Shown: positions 49,801-62,011, numbered from the stretch's first letter. The stretch is 64,000 bases of DNA from Mauremys mutica (GCF_020497125.1 NC_059072.1:274766045-274830044); one strand, 5' to 3'. Numbers and translations: made by a program. Notes: generated by a model not told the origin, from the letters alone.

Positions 49801-50077
49801 TATTAAAACTGTTTGATTGTAGGAATAAGCAAAGATTTGGGGTGTGGAGGATCTTATGTATTGTTTCCCAACGAGAATGTTTTCTCCTGTCATCAGGTTC
49901 CCTTTAAAATAGGTTAGTTCAATGATATTTCTCTGTGCAGGGTGAAGAGCAGTTAAAAACTAAACAAAAACATTTTTGTTCTAGCCTCCTCCCTTCACCC
50001 ACAGAACTCAACAAAAAAAATAATATTTAATTTGAAAAGTTCAATCAAAATAATCTTCCTAATTGGATGATATTTAT

Positions 50078-50113
<36 letters not shown>

Positions 50114-51080
50114 TCCCTTGCCTGCACAAATGTCATTTCATTCTCAGGGCTGCAGAATATGTAAGATTGTGCATTCCATTTTATTGAGCCATGGTGGGTA
50201 GAACACAGGTCCATGAACACCTAAAATTTACAATTTCACTTTCACAATAGCAAAGCTTTTAGCAGGTCCAGCATAAAACAGTGTTACCTGCTGAAATACA
50301 AGCTTCTTGAATTCGTTCTGCACACTATGGTTCAGTGATCAGAAAATCAATAGGGGTCCATAATAATCCTGCTTAAAATAAAACCTAACAGTGCAGAAAA
50401 TATAATGGACCAAATTCAGGAATGGTATAAATTGATGTAGCATTTTGCAGTGACACCAGTTTTCACCAGCTAAGAATCTGGCCTCATATCTCTCACTTAA
50501 TAATAAATGTTGACCAAATACTAATTTTTCTTATTCTCAATTATGTCAGGATATCCTTTAGGTGGTTTTAAAAATCCCAATCAAACTTTTTTATGTCACT
50601 GGCTGTTTTACACTAAATGGCGTCTAAATGCAAAGGACCCTGTTCTTCTGTCAGTTTATCCAGGTGTAAGCCTATGAGACAAAAAAAACCCCACAATTCC
50701 ATTGGAATTGCAGACTTGCACCTTTGTAACTGAGGGTAGAACTGGTCCCATTAAATTGTTTTTATTATATAAATATATCCATTGTTGAGGGCTTCTTTCT
50801 TTCTGTTTGTTTTGCTCATCTTCATAGCACAGTTTTATAGCGAAATGTGCATTCCTATATTTATTTTAAGGAGGCACAATAACCATATTTTCCTGTATTT
50901 CTTTCACTGAATTCTGTCAATTACCATTTTTTTCTTTAAAAAACCCTTCTTTTAACTTTTAAAGTTACAGGCAGACAATGCAATTCAATACCGTGCAAAA
51001 TGTTATTAGTCATTCTTATACACAAATACTATAACAACAGATTTCATGATTATAAAAAAAGGAAGGTAAAATAGGAGCAG
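46831..51080. other. Non-coding AT-rich DNA
   Basis: No gene. It contains a palindromic GTCAATGGAACTATTCAC copy (47459-47531), further GTCAATGGGAG motifs (48001-48045), and a (TC)n run at 50081-50110. A slightly GC-richer stretch at 48840-49140 has short ORFs but no recognised family. Confidence 0.55.
50081..50110 (+). repeat. (CT)n microsatellite
   Basis: Fifteen uninterrupted CT units. Confidence 0.95.
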
Positions 51081-51089
51081 TAAAATAAG

Positions 51090-51378
51090 GACAATGGAAT
51101 TCGAAAAAAACAGACTTTAACAAACTCAAAGAGCTGGAAGGCAAGTTCCCATGGGAAGAAAATCTTAGGGAAAAAGGAATTCAGGAAATCTGTCAGTTTC
51201 TCAAAGACAATATTAAAGTCACAACAGCAAACTATCCCAACACAAAGGAAAGATAGGAAGAATAGTAAGAGGCCACTATACCTCCATCAGAAGCTCTTTA
51301 ATGACCTGAAAATCAAAAAGGACTCCCACAAAAAGTGGAAACATAGACAACTTGCTAAGGAGGAGTACCAAAACAATG
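51090..51378 (+). pseudogene. CR1 copy D, 5' part (left of the hAT insertion)
   Basis: The segment ends in a frame reading SHKKWKHRQLAKEEYQNN, the linker ahead of the CR1 reverse transcriptase. It is cut at 51378 by the hAT element and continues in register after 54674. Removing the insertion and one target repeat restores continuity. The upstream boundary is approximate. Confidence 0.7.
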
Positions 51379-54300
51379 CAGGGCTGGCCTTACCATGAGG
51401 CGAACTGAGGCGGCTGCCTCAGGTGCCAGACTGTGTGTGTGGGGGTACCACTAGGACCAGAGTATAGAAAATTGTGTCTGCTGCTGGTGCATATGTATTC
51501 TCTCTGCTCTAGATGCACAGAGATGGTGGAGTGCTGTGCTGGAGGAAGGAGGGCACAAGAGACATAACAGGCAGGCAGGAGAAAAGTTGAGAGGGAATAA
51601 CAGAAGGAATTGCAGGGAGAAAGAGGAGGAGGAGACTCTGATGTACCTCTCTAGCACCCCCAGGAGCCTGGACTGATTAACACCAGCTTCTTAGGGAGCT
51701 TCCTGTTTCCTGCTGCTTCTCTGAACCCACTTGAGGAGAACAGGCAGTCAACTGAAGTAGTAGGAACCAGTTAGGCCCTTAAGACACTGATATCTTCCCT
51801 CACTCAGGCCCTGCTACCAGCTTGCTTATTTGTCCCCTTCAATTGAGTATATAGAGCTACTATAGCTGGCACAGAACAGCAGTCATAAGTGAAAGAAGAA
51901 AACACTCCTCTGGGGCAGCATTCAGAAAAAGAAAGAAAGCAAAGGAAGCATTTCTGTCTAAGCAGGAAGGAGCTCTCTTGAGATACACAGACACAAATTT
52001 TCACAGTGAGCCTTCCGGCCCCAGTGAGGATGTGAGTGGTGAGGAGATGCCTGATCTTCCAGTTAATCAGTGCAAGTGACCTGGCAGCTACTGCAGCATC
52101 CATATCTCCATTTCAAATGGATGTAACCATGCACATTCCTGAAGAAAAGTGTAGATCAGAGAAGAGTGTGGTGGAGGCGCAAGAAACAGCTGCTGCAGAG
52201 TTTAGTTCCTTAAGTCTAGATGATCCAGGACTGTGGACCCACTCAAGCAGTAGCCTGAGGAACTTCCTTGTACTGCATGGGCCACAGCAAGTGAAAAACT
52301 TCATGTTCCCCAAAGACAATGAAAATAGAAGTTTCCATCCAACACATTAATGCCCCAATGGTGACAAAATGGAGAGGCCATGGCTTATGTACTCAAAAAC
52401 CCAGAATGCTGCAATTTTTTGTTGCAAACTCTTCCAGTCTAATGTTCCAGCCACATTGGGTTCTACAGGAACAAAGGACTGGAAAAATCTGGCTAGAAAT
52501 CTGGCATGCCATGAGAAAGCAGCAAATCACCAGAGAGCATTCCATAGGTGGAAAGAGCTTGAGATGAGACTAAGGTTAAAGGCCACCATAGATGATCAGC
52601 ATCGAAAGAAGAGTGCATCAGAGTCTCTTTACCGGCAACATGTTCTGAAAAGGCTCATTGCCATTGTGAGAACGCTTGCTACCCAAAACCTAGCATTGCG
52701 TGGCATTTCAGCTGTATGTGCCAAACAGTGGAAATGGCCTTAAAATTGTGGCACTGATGGCTGAGTTTGATTTTGTACTCCAGAAGCATTTAAAAAGAGT
52801 CACCACCCAAGAAATGTACACACACCACTACCGTGGAAAAACAATTCAAAATGAGATCATACAGTTACTGGCAACAAAAGTCAAACAGAAGATTGTAGCA
52901 GATCAGAAATCTGCAAGATATTACTCTGTTATTCTGGACTGCACACCTGACATCAGCCATATGGAAGAAATGACTTTAATGATGCATTTTGTAATAACAA
53001 CAGAACCTAGTGAAAATGTCCCTGCAATGGTGACTGTCAGAGCATTTTCTATAATTTATTGACATTGATGATACTACAGGAGCTGGTAGGACATATGTGT
53101 TTCTTAAAAAGCTGGAAGATACAGGAATTACAATAGCTGACATGAGAGGTCAGGGCAACGATAATGGCGCCAACATGAGAGGAACGAACAGAAAAGTGCA
53201 GACACAGATCCGAGAGTTAAACCCTCGAGCTTCTTTTGTCCCATGCAGTTCTCATTCATTGAACCTGGTAGTCAATGATGCAGCATCAGCTTCTAGTGAG
53301 GATGCTGAACTTTTAAATTTAATTCAAAGCATCTATGTATTTTTCTCTGCATCAACTAATTGATGGCAAATTTTGAAGCAACATCTGGGAACATCCTCTC
53401 TGACACTGATACCACTGAGTGCCACATGATGGGAAAGTCAAGTGGAGGCGATAAAGCCTGTGAAACACCAAATTGGAAAGAGAGATGATGCCTTAGTTGC
53501 CATTATGGAGGATAATGCTATGACAGGAAGAACAGTGGTATAGGGAAATGGAATCACCAGAAACATACATAACTACTGTTTGAAATAAATATTGTAAGCA
53601 AGAGACTCCAAGGTGTTGACCTTGATATATCTGGAACAATGGAACAACTGGACAAAGCAAAGTCATACTGGTCAGATGAGGGATTTCAAAATGTTCTGAA
53701 GAGTGCACAGAAGTTGGCAGAGGAACTTCACACTGAAGCTATTTTCCCACTCATTCAAGAATACAAGAGTCACCGAAGAAGAAGACATTTTGATTACGAG
53801 GCACGGGATAATCCCATAAGAGACTTCAAACAACAATTCAAAGTTGAATTCTTTAACAAGGTGCTAGATTGTGCAATACAGTCAATTGAAGAACGTTTCA
53901 TGCTGCTCAAGGAACAGCAGTATATTTGGGATGTTGTATGATATTCCAAAACTCCTCACTATATCTGAAGAGGACCTACACCAACAATGCAGGGCACTAG
54001 AGACAGTGTTGACAGAGGATGACATGCACGATATTGATGCGAGTGATTTAGGTGATGAAGTGAAAGCCCTTTCAAGATCCATTTCAGCAGGATCTACTCC
54101 AAAGGCTGTTCTGGAATATATGTGCACAAATAAGATGACCACCCTCTTTCCAAATGCTTTTATTGCTCTTTGCATACTTTTAAAACTTCCTGTAACAGTT
54201 GCCAGTGGAGAACACAACTTCTCCAAGGTGAAGTTAATAAAAATACATCTACGCTCCACAATGACACAGAAGAGGCTGGTTGGCCTTGCAACCATCTCAA

Positions 54301-54668
54301 TAGAGAATGAGATGGCCCAAACTGTAGACCTTCAGGAAGCAGTTCAAATCTTTGCAACCCAGAAGGCATGGAAAGCACCACTTGATTATTGAAACAGCTA
54401 AAAATGCCAATGTTTACTATGCAGAAAAGAAAAGTTACATTTGCTGTTCAGGCGTTTGAAAGTTAAGTGTTACTTAAAATTTTTGAACAAGGCATTTTAT
54501 GTTGTTAGTTCTCCTTTATTGGGGTAGGTAGCAGAGCAGTACCATGAGAAGAGCAGAACAGGAAGAAGGAAGAATTGAGACCTTTCAAAGTTTTGGCCCA
54601 AGTGAGGGGGATGGGGATGTCATTTGAGCTCTCCGCCTCAGGTGCAAAAATGTTGTGGGCCAGCCCTG
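51379..54668 (+). mobile_element. 3.29-kb hAT transposon inserted in CR1 copy D
   Basis: Terminal inverted repeats CAGGGCTGGCC (left) and GGCCAGCCCTG (right). ACAATG occurs directly outside both ends (51373-51378 and 54669-54674), a 6-bp target duplication rather than the usual 8. Subterminal GCCTCAGGTGC is present near both ends. It carries one decayed transposase gene. Confidence 0.88.
52036..54392 (+). pseudogene. hAT transposase pseudogene (TTF zinc finger, RNase H-like core, hAT dimerisation)
   Basis: Resembles ZMYM1-like/TTF-type hAT transposases. An N-terminal TTF-like finger region (FPKDNENRSFHPTH ... RPWLMYSKTQNAAIFCCKLF) is split by a TAA at 52348-52350. The catalytic core follows: first Asp in SVILDCTPD (about 52925-52950), second Asp in GNDNGANM (about 53160), and the Glu in WESQVEAIKP (53430-53450). 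The C-terminal dimerisation region reads SGEHNFSKVKLIKIHLRSTM (about 54205-54265). The parts lie in different frames with changes near 52720, 53060, 53380 and 53900, plus the nonsense codon, so no full protein is made. All three catalytic positions are nevertheless still readable, suggesting moderate age. The family role is cut-and-paste transposition. Confidence 0.88.
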
Positions 54669-54674
54669 ACAATG

Positions 54675-56430
54675 TCACCAAAACACTTAGGGACAAAATC
54701 AGAAAATGAATTACACCTAGCAAAAAAGGGAATAAGGAGACATTCTATAAATACATCAGGATCAAGAGAAAGATACAGGATACTATAGGTCCTCTACTTA
54801 GCAGGGAAGGCAAACTAATAACAGATAACATCAAGAAGGCTAACATGTTTAATGCCTATTTTAATGAAGTCTTTACAAAAAAGGTTAATTTTGACCAGGT
54901 AATAAACACAATTAATATAAAAAACAGATTCAAGAATATTTAGATAAATTAGATATATTCAATGCAGTGGGGCTTGAAGAAATTCTCCTAGGGTATTTAA
55001 GGAACACTCTCAGAACTGTTAGCGGTTATCTTGGATAAGTCATGGATGGCAGATGAAGCTCCAAAGGACTTGAGAAGGACAAACATAGAACATATCCTTT
55101 TAAAAGAGGAAGAAAGAGGATCCAGGAAATATGTAGACTAGTCAGCCTAACTTCAATACCAGGAAAGATACTGGAACAAATTGTTAAACAATCATTTTGT
55201 AAGCACCTACAGAACACTTAAGTTATAAGTAATAGCTAACATGGATTTATAAGAACAAATCATGCCAATCAACCTAATTTACTTCTTTTAATGCAGGTGC
55301 TGACCTAGTGGATAGGGGGAAAATGGTAAACATGATGGCTTGTAACACAGTCCTGCATGACATTCTCACAAGTAAACAAGGAAAATGTGGTCTAGATAGA
55401 ATTATTATAAGGTGAGTGCAAAATTGGTTGAAAGACCATACTTAAAGGGTAGTTATCAATATTTGGTGCTCAGAATGGGAAACATATCTAATGGGGTCAT
55501 GCAGGAGTCTTTCCTGGGTCATTAATGACTTGGATAATCGAGTGGAGAGTATACTTATAAAATTTGCAGATAATCCCAGTCTAGAAGGGGTAGCTAGCAC
55601 TTTGGAGGACGGGATTAGAATTCAAAACTACCTTGACAAATTGGATAATTGGTCTAAACTCAACAAGGTGAAATTCATTAAAGGCAAGTACAAAATTCCA
55701 TACTTAGGAAATAACAATCAAACGGACAACTATAAAGCGATGAATTACTGGCTAGACAGCAGTACTGCTAAAGGGATCTAGAGGTTATAGTGGATCACAA
55801 ATTGAATGATGAGTCAACAAAGTGTCCAGCCCCCAGCTAATAAAAAAGGCTAATATAATTCTGGAATGTATTAACAGGACTGTAAAACATGGGAGATAAT
55901 TGTCCTGCTTTACTCAGCACAGGTGAGGCATCAGATGGAGTATTGGACCATACTTTAAGAAAGATGTGAGCAAATTGAAGAGAGTCCAGAGGAGAACAAC
56001 AAAAATGATAACAGATTTTAAAAATCTAACCTATGAGGAAAGGTTAAAAAATGGGGTGTGCTCAGTCTTGAGAAAAGAAAACTGGGTATGGGGGGGGCCT
56101 GATAACAGTCTTCAGTTATGTTAAGGGCTGTTATAAAGAGGATGATGATCAATTGTTCTCCATGTCCACTGAAGGTAGGACAAGAAGTGTAATCTGCAGC
56201 AAATGAGATTTAGGTTAGATATTAGGAAAAGCTTTCCAACTATAAGGATAGTAAAGCTCTGGAATAGGCTTCCCACAGAGGTTATGGAATCCCCATGATT
56301 GAGGGTTTTTGAGAACAGGTTAGTCAAACACCTAGGTATACTTGTTCTTGCCACAGAGTAAGGGGTTGGACAGATGATCTCTCAAAGTCCCTTCTAGCCC
56401 TACATTACTATGATTTCATAATGTATGGCC
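54675..56430 (+). pseudogene. CR1 copy D, 3' part (reverse transcriptase remnant and tail)
   Basis: Continues from 51378 with TLRDKIRKWITPSKKGNKET and GPLLSREGKLITDNIKKANM (CR1 linker before the RT). A degraded palm follows (WVINDLDNRVESILIKFADN, where the FADD box has become FADN), and then RVQRRTTKMITD-like coding. The tail ends GGTTGGACAGATGATCTCTC, CCCTTCTAGCCC and TACTATGATTTCATAATG, the avian-type CR1 end. It is a different CR1 subfamily from copies A-C. Many stops. Confidence 0.85.
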
Positions 56431-57720
56431 CTGTCTAATCCCACTCTGAGTGAAGTCAATGGGTGTCTTTCAATGGGAATTGGGCCTCAAAACGCTGTGT
56501 TACAATCCATGTGCATCTTAATAAAGTTTATATTAAGTAACTGAATAATACAATGTTTGGACAAGATTTGTGAGTTTTCTCTAGAAGAAAGAATGTATTT
56601 ATTTTGGGAATATTAACTACAATCTCATTGAGAAAGATAAGGTGCGAGAGGTAATATCTTCTTTGGATCACTTTGTTTCTCTTCTATCCTGGGACCAACA
56701 TGGCTACAATAACAATGCAGACTAACTCACTGGCAGTTCAGAGACTTCATATTTTTACGCTGTGTTATTTGAATGCCTTTGATTCATGATTCACAGAAGT
56801 GTATTGTTACGTCAGTTAATATGCACATTTGATGTTAATAACTGCTTCTAAGAAAATATCTAGTTGTTGTGGGAACAAAGTGCTTTTAGATCTTTATTTA
56901 CACTGATTTAACTCCAGTGACGTTGATGAAGTTACATGGATGTAAATCAGTGAGAGAGAAGAATCAGATCCAATTATTCTGAAATGGTAAGAATAATAGT
57001 ATAAGTAATTCTTCTCACTTCAGGAGAGAAAAGATATTGACACATTCCACTTTCCAATTGTTTTCTTTTCAAATCCTGGGAAGGTGAGAGCCAAGTACAG
57101 TAGTTCCTCTATGCCAGCACTAGCAGCTATTGGCACTGTGGAGAGGACCTTTGAAGAAAACTATTTCACTCATGTCATAGTTAGAAGACTGCCTTCTGAG
57201 ATTATCCTAGGTAAGGTCACTTATCAATTTGCCTGGCATCTAGTTGCACACCCAACAATCCGTGGAAAAGGAAGAGGAATACTGGGAAAGGGGATGGCTA
57301 TTTTAGGCCCCTTACATGGTATTGGCTAGCCTGGTAGCCTGGTTTTTAAGATGCTGGCCGCTGCTGGTAAATTAGAAGTCTTTTTATGCTAACTCTCCCA
57401 CTGCTGTGAAGTGGCCTGTGAGGTCTTTGGCAATTCTGACTCCTAGGAATGGTCTCTATTGTCTATTTGAAGGGAAATTCAACATCTCCTTCATAATGTG
57501 ATATCATCCCCCTTCCTCTTCTTGCTGTAGTAGTGTACAGGGAGATTTTGGCAAACCAGTAAAGTGACTGAAAGTACTATTGCTAAAAGCAGCCAAGTCA
57601 GCAGCTTTGCAAACTAAAGTGGCCATGCAGCAGCCTCAGCTTGACCCAGGCAGGAGGGGAGGGGATTTGGGGTACCACAGAAAGGGCAGTTTGACCCTGT
57701 GTCATTCCTGATAAGAATTA
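56431..57720. other. Non-coding DNA
   Basis: No gene recognised. Palindromic GTCAATGGGTG motifs (56445-56490) and a TTTACACTGATTTAACTCC copy (56895-56970) are present. An 81-codon frame at 57084 has no recognisable domain. Confidence 0.5.
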
Positions 57721-58094
57721 TGTTGAAGTTGCTGATGCATGCATTTTAGAAGTATAGGATGTGCCCTCAGGAATGTGTCTAACAGGGTCTCAAGGCTGCA
57801 CTCTGGGAAAAAAACATACCTGGTTAATCAATAATCAAAAGAAAACCTCTTGCTTGACTGTTGAAACTGCTTGCTTAACAAGTTTTCTTTCAGACCATGT
57901 CATTGAATTACTATGTATAAATAAAAGGAAAAAGTTTGGGGTGGGGGTAACTCTTCAGGACTGGTCTCTCCCTCTGGATGCATCTTGTGTTCCCCACCAA
58001 CAGATGGGCTGCTGCTGTCCCACTGGAGAGCCACACTCAGCTTTGGAAATTATCAAGGGTTGGGGGTGTTTTACTAACCTGTTGCGGACGTGTG
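57721..58094 (+). repeat. Possible LTR-like sequence, left of the Harbinger insertion
   Basis: Starts TGTTGAAG and holds a TATA-like CTATGTATAAATAAAAGG (57911-57928). It would continue after the Harbinger element from 63337 with AGTAAAGTTTAGC and end TCCTGACA near 63450. This spacing resembles a solo LTR (U3 with TATA, then R/U5), but no TSD, primer-binding site or internal retroviral coding was seen. Tentative. Confidence 0.3.
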
Positions 58095-58411
58095 TAAGGG
58101 TATGTCTACACTACCAGATTAGTTCGATTCAACTTAAGTCGAATTTGTGGAATCGACCTTACAAAGTCGAATTTGTGTGTCCACACTAATGGGGCAAGCG
58201 TCGACTTTGGAAGCGGTGCACTGTGGGAAGCTATCCCACAGTTCCCGCAGTCCCTGCTGCCCATTGGAATGCTGGGTAGAGCCCCCAATGCCTGCTGGGG
58301 GAAAAAATGTGTTGAGGGTGGTTTTGGGTAACTGTCATCATTGAACCGTCACTCCTGCCCTCCCTCCCTGAAAGCGCCAGCGGGCAATCTGTTTGCGCAC
58401 TTTTCTGGTCA

Positions 58412-59119
58412 GTGACGGTGTGGACGCCACAGCACTGCGAGCATGGAGCCCGCTGCAGTTATGGCCGTTGTCAACTCCTCGCACCTTATCGTCCACCTCT
58501 TCCACAGTCAGCTGCTGAGAAATCGGGCTACTTTTCAATGGTGCTGCAAGCACTGGTGGACCATAGGGGACGTTTTACCAACATCAACGTCGGGTTGCCG
58601 GGCAAGGTTCATGACGCGCGTGTTTTCAGGAACTGTGGTCTGTTTAGACGCCTGCAGGAAGGTAGTTTCTTCCCGGACCACAAAATAACTGTTGGGGATG
58701 TGCAGATGCCTATAGTGATCCTCGGGGACCCAGCCTACCCGCTAATGCCCTGCCTCATGAAGCCCTATACAGGCGCCTTGGACACTGACAAGGAACTCTT
58801 CAACTACCGGCTGAGCAAGTGCAGAATGGTGGTGGAGTGTGCTTTTGGACGTCTCAAGGGGAGATGGCGAAGCTTACTGACTGCCTTGGATCTCAGCGAA
58901 ACCAATATCCCCATTGTTATTGCAGCTTGCTGTGTGCTCCACAATCTCTGTGAGAGCAAGGGGGAGACCTTTATGGTGGGATGGGAGGTTGAGGCAAATC
59001 GCCTGGCTGCTGATTACGCTCAGCCTGACACCCGTGCGATTAGAAGAGCCCAGCGGGAAGCGCTGTGCATCCGGGAGGCTTTGAAACCTAGGTTCCTCAG
59101 CGAGCAGCGTGACCTGTGA
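58412..59119 (+). pseudogene. Harbinger DDE transposase (HARBI1-like), N-terminally incomplete
   Basis: The frame reads GYFSMVLQALVDHRGRFTNI, LPGKVHDARVFRNCGLFRRL, ILGDPAYPLMPCLMKPY (second catalytic Asp) and VVECAFGRLKGRWRSLLTAL (catalytic Glu), then AACCVLHNLCESKG. This is the DDE_Tnp_4 nuclease fold of Harbinger transposases, which cut and insert the element. Normal members are about 350-450 residues; here the helix-turn-helix region and the first catalytic Asp (usual IDGTHI motif) are absent. A leader with ATGGAGCCC at 58443 runs in another frame and joins the conserved core near 58525, consistent with an internal deletion. An AATAAA lies about 125 bases after the stop. Probably inactive. 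Confidence 0.85.
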
Positions 59120-59891
59120 CTGTTCAGTTTCTTTACAGAGAAGCTGAACCTGCCCCTGTTTCTTTACCAAGTGACTGTTGACTATCCTCTGCAGTTACAT
59201 ACCCCATTCACCCCGTTTCCCCCACTTCCAACACACATGTAAAAATAAAATACATGTTCCATTGTTACTTAACAAAGGTTTCTTTATTAATGACTTTGCG
59301 TTAAAGGGTTGAAACTGGGACGCAGACTGTGCTGGGTAGGGTGTGCGGTGATGTAAAGACCAACTCTAAACTCGAGGAATGACAGGTTCCTGCTCCTAGA
59401 GCGGTCCGCAGTGCTGGACTGGTTGTTTCAACGAAGCCTGCCATCCCTCCTTTTTGGGACTCTGTGTGCGGGAGCTATGTGACCTTGTGGCAGAGGAGGA
59501 CGGCTACAGATTCCTCTGCTGCGTGGCTCTGTGGTCCAGGACAAGGACCGCTGCATAAGATCTGTAATCGCCCTCCCCCGCTACAAAGTCACGTACCCCC
59601 ACACCCACACAGAACCTGCAAACCACCTCCCATACCGACCAGGGTGCCTACTGACTGCACTGTGTGTGTGACCTGCTGCTGATCCTGCCCCCGTGTCTGT
59701 ACCCTGGTAAAGGTGACTGTCCTATGCAATTACCAACCCCCTTCCCCACCCCTCCCTTCAAACACAGTCTTCTGTAAAAAGAAACATGAGGGAAACAGTA
59801 ATTAACAGCAAAGTATTTTTAATAATTAACTAGACAGTTAGGGGATGAAACTGGGATTGGGGCTTGGGTGAGTCAGCAAGGGAAGGACTTC

Positions 59892-60361
59892 TCAAAATTT
59901 AGGGTATGACAGCTTTTGGGTACTTGAGCACTCTGCTGGGGTGCAGTGACAGTTTTCACGGCCCCTGGCGCCCCTCCTTCTGGTTATTTTGGGTGAGGGG
60001 GGTATGGGACTTTGTGGCGGGGGAGGGCGGTTGCAGATACACTGCAGGGGGGCTCTGTCCTCCTGCCTGTGGTCCTGCAGAACATCCACAAGGCGTCGGA
60101 GCGTGTCCGTTTGCTCCCTCATTAGTCCAAGCAGCGTTTGAGTTGCCTGCTTCTCTTCCTCACGCCACCTCTCCTCCCGTTTGCTGTCTGAGCGCTAGTA
60201 CAGAGAGATGGTCTCCCTCCACTGGCTCTGCTGGTCCACCTCAGCTCGGGAGCAGCCCATAAGTTCAGCGAACATCTCGTCCCGTGTCTTTTTCTTTCGC
60301 CGCCTAATCTTTGCCAGCCTCTGTGAGGGGGATGCTGTGGCAGATCTGGAGACAGTCGAAG
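59892..60361 (-). pseudogene. Harbinger Myb/SANT-like accessory gene, exon 2 with one nonsense codon
   Basis: The acceptor CCCATCACACAG precedes 60361. Exon 1 leaves one base (G), which joins CT to give Ala, so the phase is preserved across a 2.0-kb intron. The exon encodes SPSQRLAKIRRRKKKTRDEM (basic, possible nuclear localisation signal) and FAELMGCSRAEVDQQSQWRE, then a TAG at 60195-60197. The frame reopens to REEEKQATQTLLGLMREQTD and LRRLVDVLQDHRQE, a coiled-coil-like tail, ending at 59892. The spliced frame is 348 codons with codon 248 as the only break, so the protein now stops at 247 residues. Confidence 0.8.
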
Positions 60362-60595
60362 CTGTGTGATGGGAAAAAGGGAGTGAATTCCTTGCAAAGA
60401 TACATTTCTGCGAACAATGAACACAGTCTAGTCTGTCTCTGTGAACAAGACCATGCACAGCACCTGTCTCGTGCGCACTCCTGCTCCAGGCAATCCGGAA
60501 AGCATAAACTCTGCCCCTGTTCCACCCCATCGCAGTCTCCCCCGACCCTTGGATTTCTGGGTTGAGATCCCAGTGCCCGATGGGTCAAAAATAAT

Positions 60596-61650
60596 TGTCG
60601 CGGGTGGTTCTGGGTAAATGTCACCAGTCATTCCTTCCTCCGGGAAAGCAACGGCAGACAATCATTTCGAGCCCGTTTTCCCTGGATTACCCTGGCAGAC
60701 GCCATAGCGTGGCAACCATGGAGCCAGTTTTGCCTTTTGTCACTGTCACCGTATGTGTACTAGATGCCGTGGACAGAGGCGATTCAGCAGTGCTACACAG
60801 CAGCATTTCTTTGCTTTTGCATGACAGCAGGGATGGTTATTAGCCATATTGTACCATCTACCATGCCATTGTAAATAGGGAATGTGATGACGGTTACCAG
60901 TCCTACTGCACTATACCTTCTGCTGCTATCATAGGTGCCCCTGGCCGAGATCAGCTGGGGCCGCAAAAGACAAAACTGGGAATGACTCCCCGAGTCAATC
61001 CCTCCTTTATGGTATCTAAAAATAGAATCAGTCCTGCCTAGAATATGGGGCAAGTGTACGAGGGTTGCAGTGTATCAGAGAACTAGAGAGCACAGCCGCT
61101 CCGTGTCAGATCATGCAGGAACGATGAGCCGCATGCCATTCACAGGGGGTGCCCCTGCAACAACCCCACCTGTTGCTTCCCTCCTCCCCCAGCCTTCCTG
61201 GGCTACCATTGTAGTGTCCCCCCATTTGTGTGCTGAAGTAATAAAGAATGCAGGAATAAGAAACAATGACTTGTTAGTGAAATGAAATGAGGGGAAGGCA
61301 GCCTCCAGCTGCTATGATAGTCCAGACAGGACATTAAGCAGTGTGCGGGAGAGGAGACCAGCATCCTGCTGCTATGATAGTCCAGGCAGTACAAATCTTT
61401 TCTTTACACATGAAGGGCGGGGGCTGATGGAGCTCAGACCCCTGTTGCTATGATGAAGACGGTTAGCAGGCCGTCTACTTATGGGCTGATGACGAGGACG
61501 GATAGCAGTCCTACTGCACTACACCATCTGCCACAAGGCTGATGATGAGGACGGATACCAGTTGTATTGTACTGTCAGCCACCCATGAGGCGGGGGGGGA
61601 GGATGCTACAGTACAGTGCCGCAGCATAGCGTCTACCAGGAGCATTCAGT
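60596..61650. repeat. Harbinger interior: duplicated leader and short degenerate repeats
   Basis: 60600-60730 resembles the transposase leader at 58312-58450 and again ends in ATGGAGCC, but the following frame is short. At 61290-61600 related units recur: GCTGCTATGATAGTCCAG twice, TGCTATGATGAAGACGG, then GATGACGAGGACGGATAGCAG and GATGATGAGGACGGATACCAG. No protein recognised. Confidence 0.55.
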
Positions 61651-62011
61651 ACACATAGGGTGACATTTAAAAGAGTCAAGAGATGATTTTTTTTCCTTTT
61701 CCTTCTGGGGGTGGGGGGTGGGGGTACATTGACGAGCTATGCCCTGAACCACCGCGGACAATGTGTTTGACCGTACAGGTATTGGGAGCTCAGCCAAGAA
61801 TGCAAATGCTTTTCGGAGACTGCAGGAACTGTGGGATAGCTTGCGTCCTCAGTCCCCCCCTCCCTCCCTCCATGAGCGTCCATTTGATTCTTTGGCTTTC
61901 CGTTACGCTTGTCATGCAGCAGCGTGCTGAGTCTCTGCTACGCCGTCTGTCTGGAGATTTTTTAAAAATACTTTGGACCAGGCGTAACATTACAGTAATT
62001 CCCCTAATTAG

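Noticed and set aside
52036..54392. Host ZMYM1-like domesticated gene
   Set aside because: The sequence lies between inverted repeats with a target duplication and has frameshifts and a nonsense codon, so it is a dead transposon gene, not a domesticated one.
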